This document shows, piece after piece, positions 1-9,009 of a DNA stretch of 64,000 nt. Source of the stretch: CBDDFV01 sp965227335 (GTDB lineage Bacteria > Planctomycetota > Phycisphaerae > Phycisphaerales > SM1A02); contig CBDDFV010000001.1 in NCBI GenBank assembly GCA_965227335.1, positions 310,001 through 374,000 of the forward strand, given 5' to 3'. Numbering within the stretch: position 1 is the stretch's first letter; the number at the start of each line of letters is the position of its first letter. A program made the position numbers and the translations under genes. Below the pieces are notes generated by a model. That model did no database searches. It was given only the letters and a program-made list of their open reading frames with translations, and was not told the DNA's origin.

Positions 1-993
1 GCGTTCGCCCGCGTGCGACGACTCGCCCCCGTCCACGGCGAGGCGATCATCGACCAGGTTCGCGCGGCCCATGCGGCGCGACTCGCGGCCGCCGCCGCCG
101 CCGAGGCCGAGGCCGCCGCGCGTCGATTGCGGACCGGCTCGCCCGAAGCCGGACCGTTCGGGGCCACGCCGTGGCCCCAGCTCTCCGAGGACGACCAGGG
201 CAAGGCCCGCGCGACCACCGAGCAGGCGGACGAGCGTCTGCTCCGCCGGGGCGGCGTCGTCGCGAAGACCTATCCCACCGCGTACTTCACGCTCTACACC
301 GACGCCGCGCCGACCGAAGCGTTGCAATGGGCGTTGCTGATGGACAAAGCGGTGGAGCGGCTGGCGATGACGTTCCAGGTTCGTCGTCCCGATCGGCACT
401 TCTGGGGCAAGCCGGCGGTGCTGGTGCTGACGGAGTGGGCGCCGTTTGCGTTGGTGGAGGCGTCGGCGTTCAAGTGGGCGGCGTCTGAGGACACGCCGGC
501 GCGGATTCACTACGACGGCCCCCGTTGCACGATTGTGATCTGGCGTGCGTCGGAGTCCACGGACGTGCGGTCGATGCTGCTGCGTCAGACGACGTTCGCG
601 TTCATGCACCGCTGGCTGACGCCCCGCCGCCCGCCCGCGTGGGCGCTGGAGGGTCTGGCCACGTGGGTGGCGGACCGGATGCACGAGAGTTCGATGGTGT
701 CGGTCACGACGCGGAAGGCCGGACGCACGTTCGTGCGGAGCGGGGGCGATCTCGGCGCCGTGGCGTCGACGGACTACGCGGATCCGGCGTGGTCGGAGAA
801 GTCGACGATCGTGGACGGCGTGGGGTACCTGGTGACGGACCTGATGATCGAGCAGCGTCCCGAGGCGTACATCGCGTGGATGCGGGCGTTGAAGCAGGGA
901 GCGGAGTGGCGGACCGCGCTGCGGGAGGTGTACGGGGTGACGGCGGAGGAGTTGTTCGCGACGGCGGCCGCGTTCTACCGGGTCAACGAGTGA
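1..993 (+). CDS. Peptidase-MA-like protein, 5' partial, catalytic motif degenerate
   Basis: The reading frame is open from the first base, so the gene probably begins upstream; an internal GTG at 13 is the first possible start in the window. An Ala/Arg-rich stretch (about residues 20-45) is followed by a roughly 250-residue domain that resembles peptidase-MA (gluzincin) proteins of planctomycetes. Around bases 590-670 the sequence has the shape of a zinc-peptidase core: a helix ending in FAFMH, then PAWALEGLATW, which matches the family's P-x-W-L-x-E-G-L-A segment. The first His-Glu of HExxH is absent (FA stands in its place). The fold is therefore likely kept while zinc catalysis is doubtful. 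Its role is unknown. It lies 45 bp before trkA on the same strand, with no sign that it takes part in potassium transport. Confidence 0.6.
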   Translation, partial: AFARVRRLAPVHGEAIIDQVRAAHAARLAAAAAAEAEAAARRLRTGSPEAGPFGATPWPQLSEDDQGKARATTEQADERLLRRGGVVAKTYPTAYFTLYTDAAPTEALQWALLMDKAVERLAMTFQVRRPDRHFWGKPAVLVLTEWAPFALVEASAFKWAASEDTPARIHYDGPRCTIVIWRASESTDVRSMLLRQTTFAFMHRWLTPRRPPAWALEGLATWVADRMHESSMVSVTTRKAGRTFVRSGGDLGAVASTDYADPAWSEKSTIVDGVGYLVTDLMIEQRPEAYIAWMRALKQGAEWRTALREVYGVTAEELFATAAAFYRVNE

Positions 994-1038
994 CCCCCGC
1001 CCCGCGTCCGGGGCCGAATCGGGTAGGATCCCGCCCGT

Positions 1039-2388
1039 ATGAACGTCGTTATTTGCGGTGCGGGTGAGATCGGCAGTCACGCGGCGGATGTCCTCGCCGG
1101 GGCCGGCATCCGCATCACGGTCATCGATATCGACAGCGATCGCCTCCGCGCCATCGAGGACACGATGGACGTCCGCACCCTGCAGGACTCCGCAACGGAC
1201 GCGAACGCGTTGCGTCTGGCCGGCGCGGCGGACGCGGATCTCGTCGTCGCCGCCACCGATTCCGATGAGATCAATCTGCTCACCGCCTCGATCGCCAAGG
1301 GGCTGGGGGCGGATCGGACCCTGGCGCGGGTGCACCACGGGTCGTACCTGCGGCGGGACGGCTTCGATTACCAGGCGCACTTCCAGGTCGACCAGCTGAT
1401 CTGTCCCGAGGCGTCCGCCGCGACGGCGATCGCCCGGGTGCTGCGGAACACCGGCGCGATGGCGGTGGAGTCGTTTGCGCGGGGTTCGATCGAGGTGCAG
1501 GAGTTCGAGGCGGGGTCGAAGGGTTCGGCGATCGGTCGTCGGCTGGCGGACGTGAAGCTGCCCCGCGGGATCCGGGTGGCGGCGATTCAGCGTGACGGCG
1601 AGGCGTTCGTGCCGGAGGCGTCGAGCGTGGTGAGTCCGGGCGACGGTCTGGTGCTGGTGGGGAACGTGTCGGTGTTCGAGGAAGGGCGTCGCCTTTTCCA
1701 GGATGAGCGTCCGCCCCGGCGCAAGATCGTGATCATGGGCGGTTCGCCGATTGCGACGTGGCTGTGTCGTCTGCTGCAGGGCCGCAACTTCGCGATTCGC
1801 CTGTTCGAGACGGATCGTCCGCGGGCGGAGGCGCTGGCGGAGAAGCTGGACTGGCTGACGGTGATCAACGACGACCCGACGGACCGCACGGTGTTCAACG
1901 AGGAGAAGATCGCGCAGGCGGACGCGTTCATTTCGACGCTGCTGGACGACGAGTCGAACATTCTCGGGGCGGTGCTGGCGAAGATGCGGGGCGTGACGAC
2001 GGTGGTCACGGCGTTGCAGAACTCGAAGTATCTCGACCTGGTGTACGACGTCGGCGTCGATCACGCGTTCAGTCCGGCGGTGCAGGCGGTGCGTGAGATC
2101 GAGGACATTCTCGACCGGCGGAAGGCGCGTCGGCTCGGCGGTCTGGCCGGCGGCAAGCTGGACGTGCTGCGGGTGCGGGCGACGGACAACGCGCCGGCGG
2201 TGGGCAAGTCGCTGAGCGAACTCCAACTGTCGCCGGACTGGGTGGTCGCGGCGATCCAGCGGGCGGACAAGGCGTGGGTGCCGGTCGCCGATGATCGCAT
2301 CGAGCCGGGCGACACGCTGCTCGTGGTTGGTCGGCAGGCGCGCGGCGAGGTGCTCGAAAAACTCTTCCAGATCGACGCGCGTCCGTGA
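1039..2388 (+). CDS. trkA: Trk potassium uptake regulatory subunit TrkA
   Basis: 449 residues, the usual length for a two-lobed TrkA. It is the cytoplasmic NAD(H)-binding ring subunit that gates the TrkH channel. Each half has a Rossmann RCK_N domain: the first begins with GAGEIG at residues 7-12, and the second begins near residue 230 (base 1726 on) with a more divergent MGGSPIATWL loop. Each is followed by an RCK_C (TrkA_C) domain at about 140-220 and 365-449. The stop codon overlaps the trkH start (GTGA, 2385-2388), so the pair is translationally coupled. There is no Shine-Dalgarno; a TAGGAT box at 1024-1029 ends 9 nt before the ATG, compatible with a leaderless transcript. Confidence 0.96.
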   Translation: MNVVICGAGEIGSHAADVLAGAGIRITVIDIDSDRLRAIEDTMDVRTLQDSATDANALRLAGAADADLVVAATDSDEINLLTASIAKGLGADRTLARVHHGSYLRRDGFDYQAHFQVDQLICPEASAATAIARVLRNTGAMAVESFARGSIEVQEFEAGSKGSAIGRRLADVKLPRGIRVAAIQRDGEAFVPEASSVVSPGDGLVLVGNVSVFEEGRRLFQDERPPRRKIVIMGGSPIATWLCRLLQGRNFAIRLFETDRPRAEALAEKLDWLTVINDDPTDRTVFNEEKIAQADAFISTLLDDESNILGAVLAKMRGVTTVVTALQNSKYLDLVYDVGVDHAFSPAVQAVREIEDILDRRKARRLGGLAGGKLDVLRVRATDNAPAVGKSLSELQLSPDWVVAAIQRADKAWVPVADDRIEPGDTLLVVGRQARGEVLEKLFQIDARP

Positions 2389-3935
2389 ACTATCGACTGA
2401 TCACGAACCAGGCCGCGCTCCTCATCGTCGTGCTCGCGGGCGCGATGGCGGTGATGGCGGCGGGGTTCTACCTCGCGGAGTGGCTGGCCGGGACGCCGGT
2501 GAGCGCCGCCGCGCGGCTGGCCCTGATCATCACCGCGGGGGCCGGGGCGCTGGTGGGCGGGGGCGTCTGGCTGAGCACGCGTGGCCAGAGCGAGATCGAA
2601 CCCGGCCGGCGGGAGGCGCTGCTGCTGGTCGCGTTGAGCTGGCTGGTTGGGGCGGCGGTGGCCGCGACGCCGTTCTACCTCTGGGCGAAGCTCGCCGGCC
2701 CCTCGTACGACCAGCATCCCTTTCACAGCTTCACCGACTGTTACTTCGAGGCGATGAGCGGTCTGACCACCACCGGGGCGACGATCCTGCCGGATATCGA
2801 GACGCTGCCGGACGCCCTGCTGCTGTGGCGGGCGGTGACCCACTGGCTGGGCGGTCTCGGCATCGTGGTGCTCTTCGTCGCGGTGCTGCCGTCGATCGGC
2901 GTCGGGGCGAAGAAGCTCTTTCGCGTCGAGGCGACGAGCGCCAGTCGCGGCTCGGTGCGTCCGCACATTCGCGAGACCGCACGCGTGTTGTGGCTGATCT
3001 ATCTCGGGGTGACGGTGGTGCTGGTGCTCGCCCTGCGTCTCACCGGCGCGATGGACTGGTTCGACGCCGTCTGTCATGCGTTCTCGACGCTGTCCACGGG
3101 CGGATTCTCCACCTACAACGCCAGCATCGGGGCCTTCGACTCCACCGCCGTCAACGTCATCACCACGCTGTTCATGTTCCTCGCCGGCGTGAACTTCGCG
3201 TTGTTCTACGAGATCGTGAAGGGGCGCTGGCGCAACGCGTGGAAGGATGTCGAACTGCGGGTGTACTTCGTGCTGAAGATCCTCGTGCTGGTCGTCGTCG
3301 CGTGGGACATCTTCGGCACGAACTTCACGCTGACCAACGGCGACGCGGTGGTCGACGCGGGCCTCGGCGTCGCGCTGGACCAGTCCGCGTTCGTGACGAT
3401 GTCGATGCAGACGGGCACCGGTTTCGGCACGGCGGACTACGAGCGGTGGCCGTACCTCAGCCAGGCGCTGCTGATCGGTCTGATGCTGATCGGCGGGTGC
3501 GCGGGCTCGACGGCGGGCGGCGTCAAGGTGATCCGGTTCTGGGTGGCGATCAAGGTGCTGCTGGCCGAGATCGAGAAGGCGTTCCGACCGAACGTCGTGC
3601 GTCCGATCAAGGTCGGCGGGGCCACGCTCGAACCGGACAGCCGGCTCTCCGCCATCGCGTACGTGGTCGGCATGCTGTTCGCGTTCGGCGTCGGGGCGGT
3701 GATGATCGAGATCTGCGAGCCCGGTCCCGCCGGCGACAACACGACCTCGTTCACCGCCGCGATGGCGACCCTGTGCAACGTCGGTCCCGGTCTCGGCCTG
3801 ATCGGGCCCACCGAGACCTACGCGTTCTTCGACTGGAAGAGCAAGTGGGTGATGAGCGTGATGATGGCGCTCGGACGCCTCGAGTTCTTCGCGATCCTGG
3901 TGCTGTTCTCGCCGCGATACTGGAAGGCGGATTGA
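2385..3935 (+). CDS. trkH: Trk potassium uptake channel subunit TrkH
   Basis: 516-residue inner-membrane K+ translocating subunit. The protein is almost entirely hydrophobic helices with the four pore-loop repeats of the TrkH/KtrB superfamily. The selectivity-filter segments are visible as GLTTTGAT (about residue 126), LSTGGFST (about 237), MQTGTGFGT (about 343) and CNVGPGLG (about 463). It starts with GTG inside the trkA stop region and works with TrkA. A short 8-bp-stem hairpin (3956-3974) follows the stop codon. Nothing is truncated and the length is typical. Confidence 0.95.
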   Translation: MNYRLITNQAALLIVVLAGAMAVMAAGFYLAEWLAGTPVSAAARLALIITAGAGALVGGGVWLSTRGQSEIEPGRREALLLVALSWLVGAAVAATPFYLWAKLAGPSYDQHPFHSFTDCYFEAMSGLTTTGATILPDIETLPDALLLWRAVTHWLGGLGIVVLFVAVLPSIGVGAKKLFRVEATSASRGSVRPHIRETARVLWLIYLGVTVVLVLALRLTGAMDWFDAVCHAFSTLSTGGFSTYNASIGAFDSTAVNVITTLFMFLAGVNFALFYEIVKGRWRNAWKDVELRVYFVLKILVLVVVAWDIFGTNFTLTNGDAVVDAGLGVALDQSAFVTMSMQTGTGFGTADYERWPYLSQALLIGLMLIGGCAGSTAGGVKVIRFWVAIKVLLAEIEKAFRPNVVRPIKVGGATLEPDSRLSAIAYVVGMLFAFGVGAVMIEICEPGPAGDNTTSFTAAMATLCNVGPGLGLIGPTETYAFFDWKSKWVMSVMMALGRLEFFAILVLFSPRYWKAD

Positions 3936-3955
3936 AACGCCGCCGACCACCCCAG

Positions 3956-3974
3956 CCCCCGGCTCCGCCGGGGG
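3956..3974 (+). repeat. Short intergenic hairpin (8-bp stem, 3-nt loop)
   Basis: CCCCCGGC-TCC-GCCGGGGG, a perfect 8-bp stem with a trinucleotide loop, 20 bp after the trkH stop. There is no U-tract, so it is not a canonical intrinsic terminator. It belongs to a family of equal-sized hairpins found after stop codons elsewhere in the window (30820, 37976, 38046, 52623, 52749, 55270) and amplified at 30961-31428. Confidence 0.7.
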
Positions 3975-4077
3975 TCAACGATCGGATGTCCGTTGCGTCA
4001 CCGATCGGACTCGGGACGCCCTCGATCGCGCGATCGACGCCTCGCCCGCGAGAGAGCCGCACGTGACGCCGCCCCAG

Positions 4078-5166
4078 TCATCTCGACGAGGACTGACTCC
4101 CGCCGCCCTGACGCAGCACGATCGCCGCCGTCTCGCGCACCAGATCAGACTCTGACGTGTCGGACGCAATCTCGGCGATCCGCGCACGCAACGCGGCATC
4201 GTCGGCGCGGCGGAGCGCGTTCCCCGCCACGATCAACGCGTTGCGCTTCATCATGTCGAGCTTCGCCCGCTTCATCGCGCTGCCCGTGAACGCCGCGCGG
4301 CGGTCGTCTTCGGTCCAGCGCAGCACCTCCAGCACGTCGAAGCCGGTGCGGCGGGGCGTGTACGCTTCATGCACGGGCGCGCGTTTCGTCCGCCGCGTCG
4401 GCTGACTGTGCGGGCAGACTTCCTGACAGATGTCGCAGCCGAACAGCCAGTCGCCGATCGCCGCGTGATACGCCTTGTCGATGGGCGATCGGTGCTCGAT
4501 CGTGAGGTAGCTGATGCACTTCGTGCCGTCGACCGCCCACGGCGTGATCGCGTCGGTGGGGCAGGCGTCGATGCAGCGGGTGCAGCCGCCGCAGGGATCG
4601 ACCATGGGCGTGTCATCGTCGTCCGTCGCCGCTTCGAGCGTCGTCAGGATCTCGCCGAGCAGCAGCCAGCTGCCGACGCCCGGCTCGATGAGCAGCGTGT
4701 GTTTGCCGATGGCGCCGAGTCCGGCCCGCGCGGCGTACTCGCGTTCGAGAACCGGCGCGGTGTCGACGCACGCGCGAAACTGGTGGTCCGGATGGACCGT
4801 CCGCAGTTCGTCGCACAGGTTGAACAGGCGTTTCCTGATGACCTTGTGGTAGTCGCCGCCGCGGGCGTAGCGGGCGATGCGTCCGCGGCGGGGATCGCCG
4901 GGTCGATCGCGTCCGCCGGCGGAGTAACGGTCGGCGACGCAGATCACGGTGCGTGCGCCGTCGAGCACGCGATTCGGATCCAGCAGGGCGTCGAGGTTGT
5001 CGCGGAGGTAGCTCATCTCGCCGTGCTGTCCGGCGTCGAGCCAGTCGCGAAGGGCGTCGGCGTGATCGGTGGGACGGGCGGACGTTACGCCGGCGAGCGC
5101 GAAGTCCCGCGCACGGCAGCGTCGGAGGATGTCGGATCGAACGTCCTGGGGGCTCGGAGCGGTCAT
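4078..5166 (-). CDS. queG: Epoxyqueuosine reductase QueG
   Basis: 362 residues from the ATG at 5166. The frame stays open to 5262 but would then overlap the divergent lipoprotein gene. QueG is a cytoplasmic cobalamin and iron-sulfur enzyme that reduces epoxyqueuosine to queuosine in tRNA, the last step of the pathway. The N-terminal half carries the DUF1730-type reductase domain (RYARGGDYHKVIRKR, then VDTAPVLERE near residue 140). Two 4Fe-4S motifs follow: CGGCTRCIDACP (about residue 190) and CDICQEVCP (about 245). The HEAT-like C-terminal tail (ALRRADDAALRARIAEI) is also typical. It shares a short divergent intergenic region with the lipoprotein gene at 5251. The B12 requirement matches the nearby B12-dependent nrdJ. 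Confidence 0.94.
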   Translation of the reverse strand: MTAPSPQDVRSDILRRCRARDFALAGVTSARPTDHADALRDWLDAGQHGEMSYLRDNLDALLDPNRVLDGARTVICVADRYSAGGRDRPGDPRRGRIARYARGGDYHKVIRKRLFNLCDELRTVHPDHQFRACVDTAPVLEREYAARAGLGAIGKHTLLIEPGVGSWLLLGEILTTLEAATDDDDTPMVDPCGGCTRCIDACPTDAITPWAVDGTKCISYLTIEHRSPIDKAYHAAIGDWLFGCDICQEVCPHSQPTRRTKRAPVHEAYTPRRTGFDVLEVLRWTEDDRRAAFTGSAMKRAKLDMMKRNALIVAGNALRRADDAALRARIAEIASDTSESDLVRETAAIVLRQGGGSQSSSR

Positions 5167-5250
5167 CGAGCGCGAGTTTCCGGTCAAAGGTGGCGATTCG
5201 CGTCGTGGTATGTCACAGTATCGACTCATCTCTTGCAGGGAAACATCGCG

Positions 5251-6051
5251 ATGCATCGACATGTCCAGAGGAGCGCGCAGACCTTCGCGATCGCGACCAC
5301 GATCGCGGCGATCACCACGGGGACCGGGCTGCTCGCCGGCTGCGGCGGCGGGAGCGGGGAGGCGCCGTCGGCGTCCGCGGGGCCCGCGGTCGATTCGCGG
5401 GTGGCGAGCGCCGATGCGGTGGTCGACACCTTCAACACCGCGGCGGCCGCTCGCCCCTACGATCTCACCACCATCGTCGGACTCTTCGTGGCGGAGACGC
5501 CCCAGCAGGAGGAGATGATCGGGATCATTCGCGACACCCTGCCCATGACGGAGTTCGCCCTCCTGCTCGAAGAGAAGTTCCCCGGCGCGGAGTCGCAGAT
5601 TCTCAACGCCGGTCGCGGCGCTCCGCCCGGCATCGCGGACTCCCTCGGACGCGCCAGCATCATCGAACGCTCGCCCCAGCGGGCGACCGCCACCGTCACC
5701 GGCGAGAACGGCGAAGTCTCCGACATCATGCTCGTCCAGCTCCGCTCCGACGGTCCGTGGGGAATCTCCGGCTACACGCTCGAACGCAGCCTCGAAGATG
5801 ACACCGACTTCCAGGAGGTCCAGGCCATCGTCGCAACGCCGATGTTCCAGGCGATCGTCGGCATGGCCCGCGAAGTCATGCCCGATCTCAACCGCCGACT
5901 TCGCGCGAATGAGTTCGAGACCATCCAGGACGTCGAACAGGCGTACATGCAGGCGTTCACGCAGTTCGGACAGAACAACCCCGAGTTCATGCAGAACCTC
6001 ATGGGACAGATGCAGCAGAACCCGGACTTCGCCAATCAGTTCGGCCAGTGA
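5251..6051 (+). CDS. Putative lipoprotein of unknown function
   Basis: 266 residues. The N-terminus (MHRHVQRSAQTF, then a hydrophobic stretch) ends in a lipobox LLAG-C at Cys31, followed by a Gly/Ser-rich linker, so it should be lipid-anchored. The mature part contains a predicted mixed alpha/beta region (residues 60-190) and a Gln/Asn/Met-rich end with repeated QNNPEFMQN / QQNPDFANQ segments. No family was recognised. The ATG at 5251 is preceded by a modest CAGGG. It is divergent from queG and convergent with uvrD, whose stop lies 17 bp beyond its own. Confidence 0.75.
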   Translation: MHRHVQRSAQTFAIATTIAAITTGTGLLAGCGGGSGEAPSASAGPAVDSRVASADAVVDTFNTAAAARPYDLTTIVGLFVAETPQQEEMIGIIRDTLPMTEFALLLEEKFPGAESQILNAGRGAPPGIADSLGRASIIERSPQRATATVTGENGEVSDIMLVQLRSDGPWGISGYTLERSLEDDTDFQEVQAIVATPMFQAIVGMAREVMPDLNRRLRANEFETIQDVEQAYMQAFTQFGQNNPEFMQNLMGQMQQNPDFANQFGQ

Positions 6052-6067
6052 CCCCCGACCCGGGGCC

Positions 6068-8422
6068 TCAGTCGTCCACCCGCGTCAGCGGGGCGTACTC
6101 CAGAATCAACGTCTTCATGCCCACCGTCGTGAAGTTGATCCGCACCCGCGGATCGCGGTCGCGCGAGATCTCCACCACCCGACCCACGCCGAACGTGCGG
6201 TGATTCACCAGACACCCCGGCGGGAACTTGCGCAGCGCGGCGCCGGCCGCCCCGCCGTCGGGATCCTGATTCAGATCATCCGGATGCACGTCCCCGGCCG
6301 GCGGCCAGTCGTCGCCGCCGCCCGCGAGCCGGCGACGAAGCGCCGCGTCGGGATCGTAGCGATCGCCCGCGAGATCGATGGTCGTGAGCGAATCAACCGG
6401 CAGTTCACGCAGGAAGGTGCTCTGGATCGTCCCCTGACGCATGCCGCGCTGCGTGCGGTACGCCGCGCGGCTGAGGTGCAGATGTTTCCGCGCCCGCGTG
6501 ATCCCGACGAAGCAGAGGCGGCGCTCCTCCTCCAGTTCCGATTCCGTTCCGATCGCCCGGGCGTGGGGCAGCACGCCCTCCTCCAGCGCCGCCATGGCGA
6601 CGGCGTCGAACTCGAGTCCCTTCGCCGCGTGCAGCGTCATGAGCGTGACCGCCCCGTTCGACGCGTCGACCATATCCGCGTCGCTGACGAGCGTGACCGA
6701 CTCGAGGAACGCCCCGAGCAGCCGGCCGAGCGACCAGTCGTCGACGGGTTCGTCGTCGCGGTCGGGGGGCGGGGGTCGGAACTCCGCCGCGGCCGAGACA
6801 AGCTCCGCGAGGTTCGCCAGCCGCTGCTGGTCCTCCTCGTTCGGCGATGAACGGAACGCCTTCTCCAGACCGGATTCCGTGATCACCCGCTCGACGAACT
6901 CGCCCAGCGAGGCGGACGCGGCGAGAAGACCCGCCTCCGGCCCGCCGGTCAGCGTCGCCCGCCAGGCGTCGATCATGGCGCAGAACTTCCCGACGGACTT
7001 GGTTGCGCGGCTGGTGAGACCGTCGATCGAGCCCGCCTGCCGGAGTGCTTCGTAGAACCGCTGCTGGTTGGCGATGGCGTGGATCTCGACGCGGTCGAGG
7101 GTCGTCTTGCCGATGCCGCGCGTGGGGGTGTTGATGATCCTGCGGAGCGAGACGTCGTCGCTGGGGTTGGCGGCGAAGCGGAGGTAGGCCAGGGCGTCGC
7201 GGATTTCCTTGCGTTCGAAGAACGCCGTGCCGCGGGCGATGACGTACGGGACGCCGGCGCGTCGGAACGCGTCTTCCATGACGCGGCTGATGGCGTTGAT
7301 GCGGTAGAGGACCGCCATCTCGCGCCACGGGATGTCCTCATCGTCGTGAAGGCGACGGCACCAGTCGACGATGATCTCCGCCTCGTGCCGTTCGTCGCGG
7401 GCGGTGACGCAGGTGACGGGCTCGCCCTCGCCGAGGCCGGAGTAGAGGTCCTTCGCCTTGCGGGCCGCGTTGTGCTCGATGAGCCGACCCGCGACGGCGA
7501 GAATGTGCCCCGTGGAGCGGAAGTTCTCGTCGAGGGTGATCGAGACCGCGTCGGGGTAGTGCTCCTCGAACTCGAGGATGTTGCGGATGTCGGCGCCCCG
7601 CCAGGCGTAGATGGACTGGTCGGGATCGCCGACGACGCAGATGTTGCGGTGGGCGGCGGCGAGGGTGTGCGCGATCACGAACTGCGCATGGTTCGTGTCC
7701 TGGTATTCGTCGATCAGGATGTACCGCCAGCGGTCCTGCAGCTGGGCCCGCACGTCCTCGCGTTCGCGGAGCAGCGCGGCGGTCTTCATGAGCAGGTCGT
7801 CGAAGTCGACGGCGTCGTTGCGGGTGAGGATGCGTTCGTACTCGCGATACGCGCGAGCGATGGCGCGGCTGCGGAAGTCGTGCGCCTCCTGCGCGAACGC
7901 GTCCGCGGTCAGCAACTGGTTCTTCGCATTGCTGATCGCGCCGAGCACGCCGGCCGGCGACCAGTTGGACGTCGAGAGGTCGGCCGCCGACATCGCCTGC
8001 TTCACCGCCTCGCGCTGATCGGCGGTGTCGTAGATCGTGAAGTTCGCCGCGAGGTGCGCGGCGTCGGCGTGACGGCGGAGCAGGCGGACGCAGAACGAGT
8101 GGAACGTGCTCACCACGAGGCCGGTCCGTCCCGGGGCGTCGGCGGGCACGAGTTCATCGACACGGTCCCGCATCTCGCCCGCGGCCTTGTTCGTGAAGGT
8201 CAGGGCGAGGACCTGCCAGGCGGGCACGCCGTTGGCGATGAGGAAGGCGATGCGATGGGTGATGACGCGGGTCTTGCCGGAGCCGGGTCCGGCGAGCACG
8301 AGCAGGGGGCCGTCGTGATGGGCGACCGCACGAGCCTGGGCGTCGGTCAGGCCGGTCGCGTGGAGCGTCTCGTCCGCCGACCCGTCCAGAGCCCGATCAT
8401 CCGTGCGTGCGCCGTCGTGCAT
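6068..8422 (-). CDS. pcrA: UvrD/PcrA-type 3'-5' DNA helicase
   Basis: 784 residues, a superfamily 1A DNA helicase active in nucleotide excision and replication-linked repair. The motifs come in the correct order: Q-motif region LTDAQARAV (25-33), Walker A GPGSGKT (45-51), motif Ia TFTNKAAGEM, motif II DEYQDTN, motif III GDPDQSIYAWRGA, motif IV DENFRST, motif V TLMTLHAAKGLEF, and motif VI VGITRARKHLHLSRA. The C-terminus has the small HRTFGVGRVVEI tail domain found in PcrA/UvrD that contacts RNA polymerase. It could be named uvrD or pcrA. There is no Shine-Dalgarno; TACACT (8429-8434, minus strand) ends 6 nt before the ATG. Confidence 0.95.
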   Translation of the reverse strand: MHDGARTDDRALDGSADETLHATGLTDAQARAVAHHDGPLLVLAGPGSGKTRVITHRIAFLIANGVPAWQVLALTFTNKAAGEMRDRVDELVPADAPGRTGLVVSTFHSFCVRLLRRHADAAHLAANFTIYDTADQREAVKQAMSAADLSTSNWSPAGVLGAISNAKNQLLTADAFAQEAHDFRSRAIARAYREYERILTRNDAVDFDDLLMKTAALLREREDVRAQLQDRWRYILIDEYQDTNHAQFVIAHTLAAAHRNICVVGDPDQSIYAWRGADIRNILEFEEHYPDAVSITLDENFRSTGHILAVAGRLIEHNAARKAKDLYSGLGEGEPVTCVTARDERHEAEIIVDWCRRLHDDEDIPWREMAVLYRINAISRVMEDAFRRAGVPYVIARGTAFFERKEIRDALAYLRFAANPSDDVSLRRIINTPTRGIGKTTLDRVEIHAIANQQRFYEALRQAGSIDGLTSRATKSVGKFCAMIDAWRATLTGGPEAGLLAASASLGEFVERVITESGLEKAFRSSPNEEDQQRLANLAELVSAAAEFRPPPPDRDDEPVDDWSLGRLLGAFLESVTLVSDADMVDASNGAVTLMTLHAAKGLEFDAVAMAALEEGVLPHARAIGTESELEEERRLCFVGITRARKHLHLSRAAYRTQRGMRQGTIQSTFLRELPVDSLTTIDLAGDRYDPDAALRRRLAGGGDDWPPAGDVHPDDLNQDPDGGAAGAALRKFPPGCLVNHRTFGVGRVVEISRDRDPRVRINFTTVGMKTLILEYAPLTRVDD

Positions 8423-8514
8423 GAGAGGAGTGTACGCGGCGGGGGGCGGGTCGGCGAGGGGCGGACGATCCGTGAAGAACCCATGAATCCCCGAAGCTCC
8501 GGGCCCTCGGCGTC

Positions 8515-8730
8515 CGATCTACTAGATGTTGGGCTTTTGACAGCAATCGTCAGCTTGTCCACACCAAATCTTGTTGTTCGGGTTCTGCAAACGTGACGCT
8601 AAGCTCTTGGAGGGGCGAACCTTGCGACGAACGACCAGCCTATCCAATATTTTGGGGAAGACTTCCTTGCACACCCCATATGTTGAGTTACTATGTGTCG
8701 TGCTGCGGATCGAGTTCTTTCCGATCACGC
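8515..8730. other. AT-richer unexplained island, possible structured RNA or foreign remnant
   Basis: This is part of the 587-bp gap between the helicase and dcd (8423-9009). Its base composition is close to balanced, against a very G+C-rich background. It holds short complementary arms: GTTGTTCG-GGTTC (from about 8572) can pair with GAACC plus CGAACGAC (about 8618-8637), enclosing a loop; CCAA-TATT-TTGG follows near 8645. A 68-codon frame exists on the minus strand (8522-8728), but it has no recognisable family. No tmRNA, 6S, SRP or RNase P signature could be identified. The rest of the gap is ordinary G+C-rich sequence in which I see nothing. Confidence 0.35.
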
Positions 8731-9009
8731 CGTTTCCCGAAGCTCGTCGGTGGGCCAGGATGTGCCCGGAACGGGCCGGTGTTCAGCCGGTCGATCTGGT
8801 GGGATCGCGAGTGCGGAAATGGCCATGGCGGGGCGGGCGTGGTCAGCGGTGAGAGTGTGTGGAGGCGTCGGCGAAGACGCCGCTCGAAAGTGAAGGTCGG
8901 ACGCGCCGGGGCGCGTTGAACGTGGCGGTCGCCGGGCCGTCGCGAGGCGATTTCACGTCGTGATCGGGACGGCGACGGCCGTCCGCAGGGAAGTCGGGAA
9001 GGACTCACA

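Noticed and set aside
8522..8728. 68-codon minus-strand gene in the AT-richer island
   Set aside because: No ribosome-binding site, no recognisable family, and the segment has RNA-like pairing. It is kept as an unexplained island rather than a gene.
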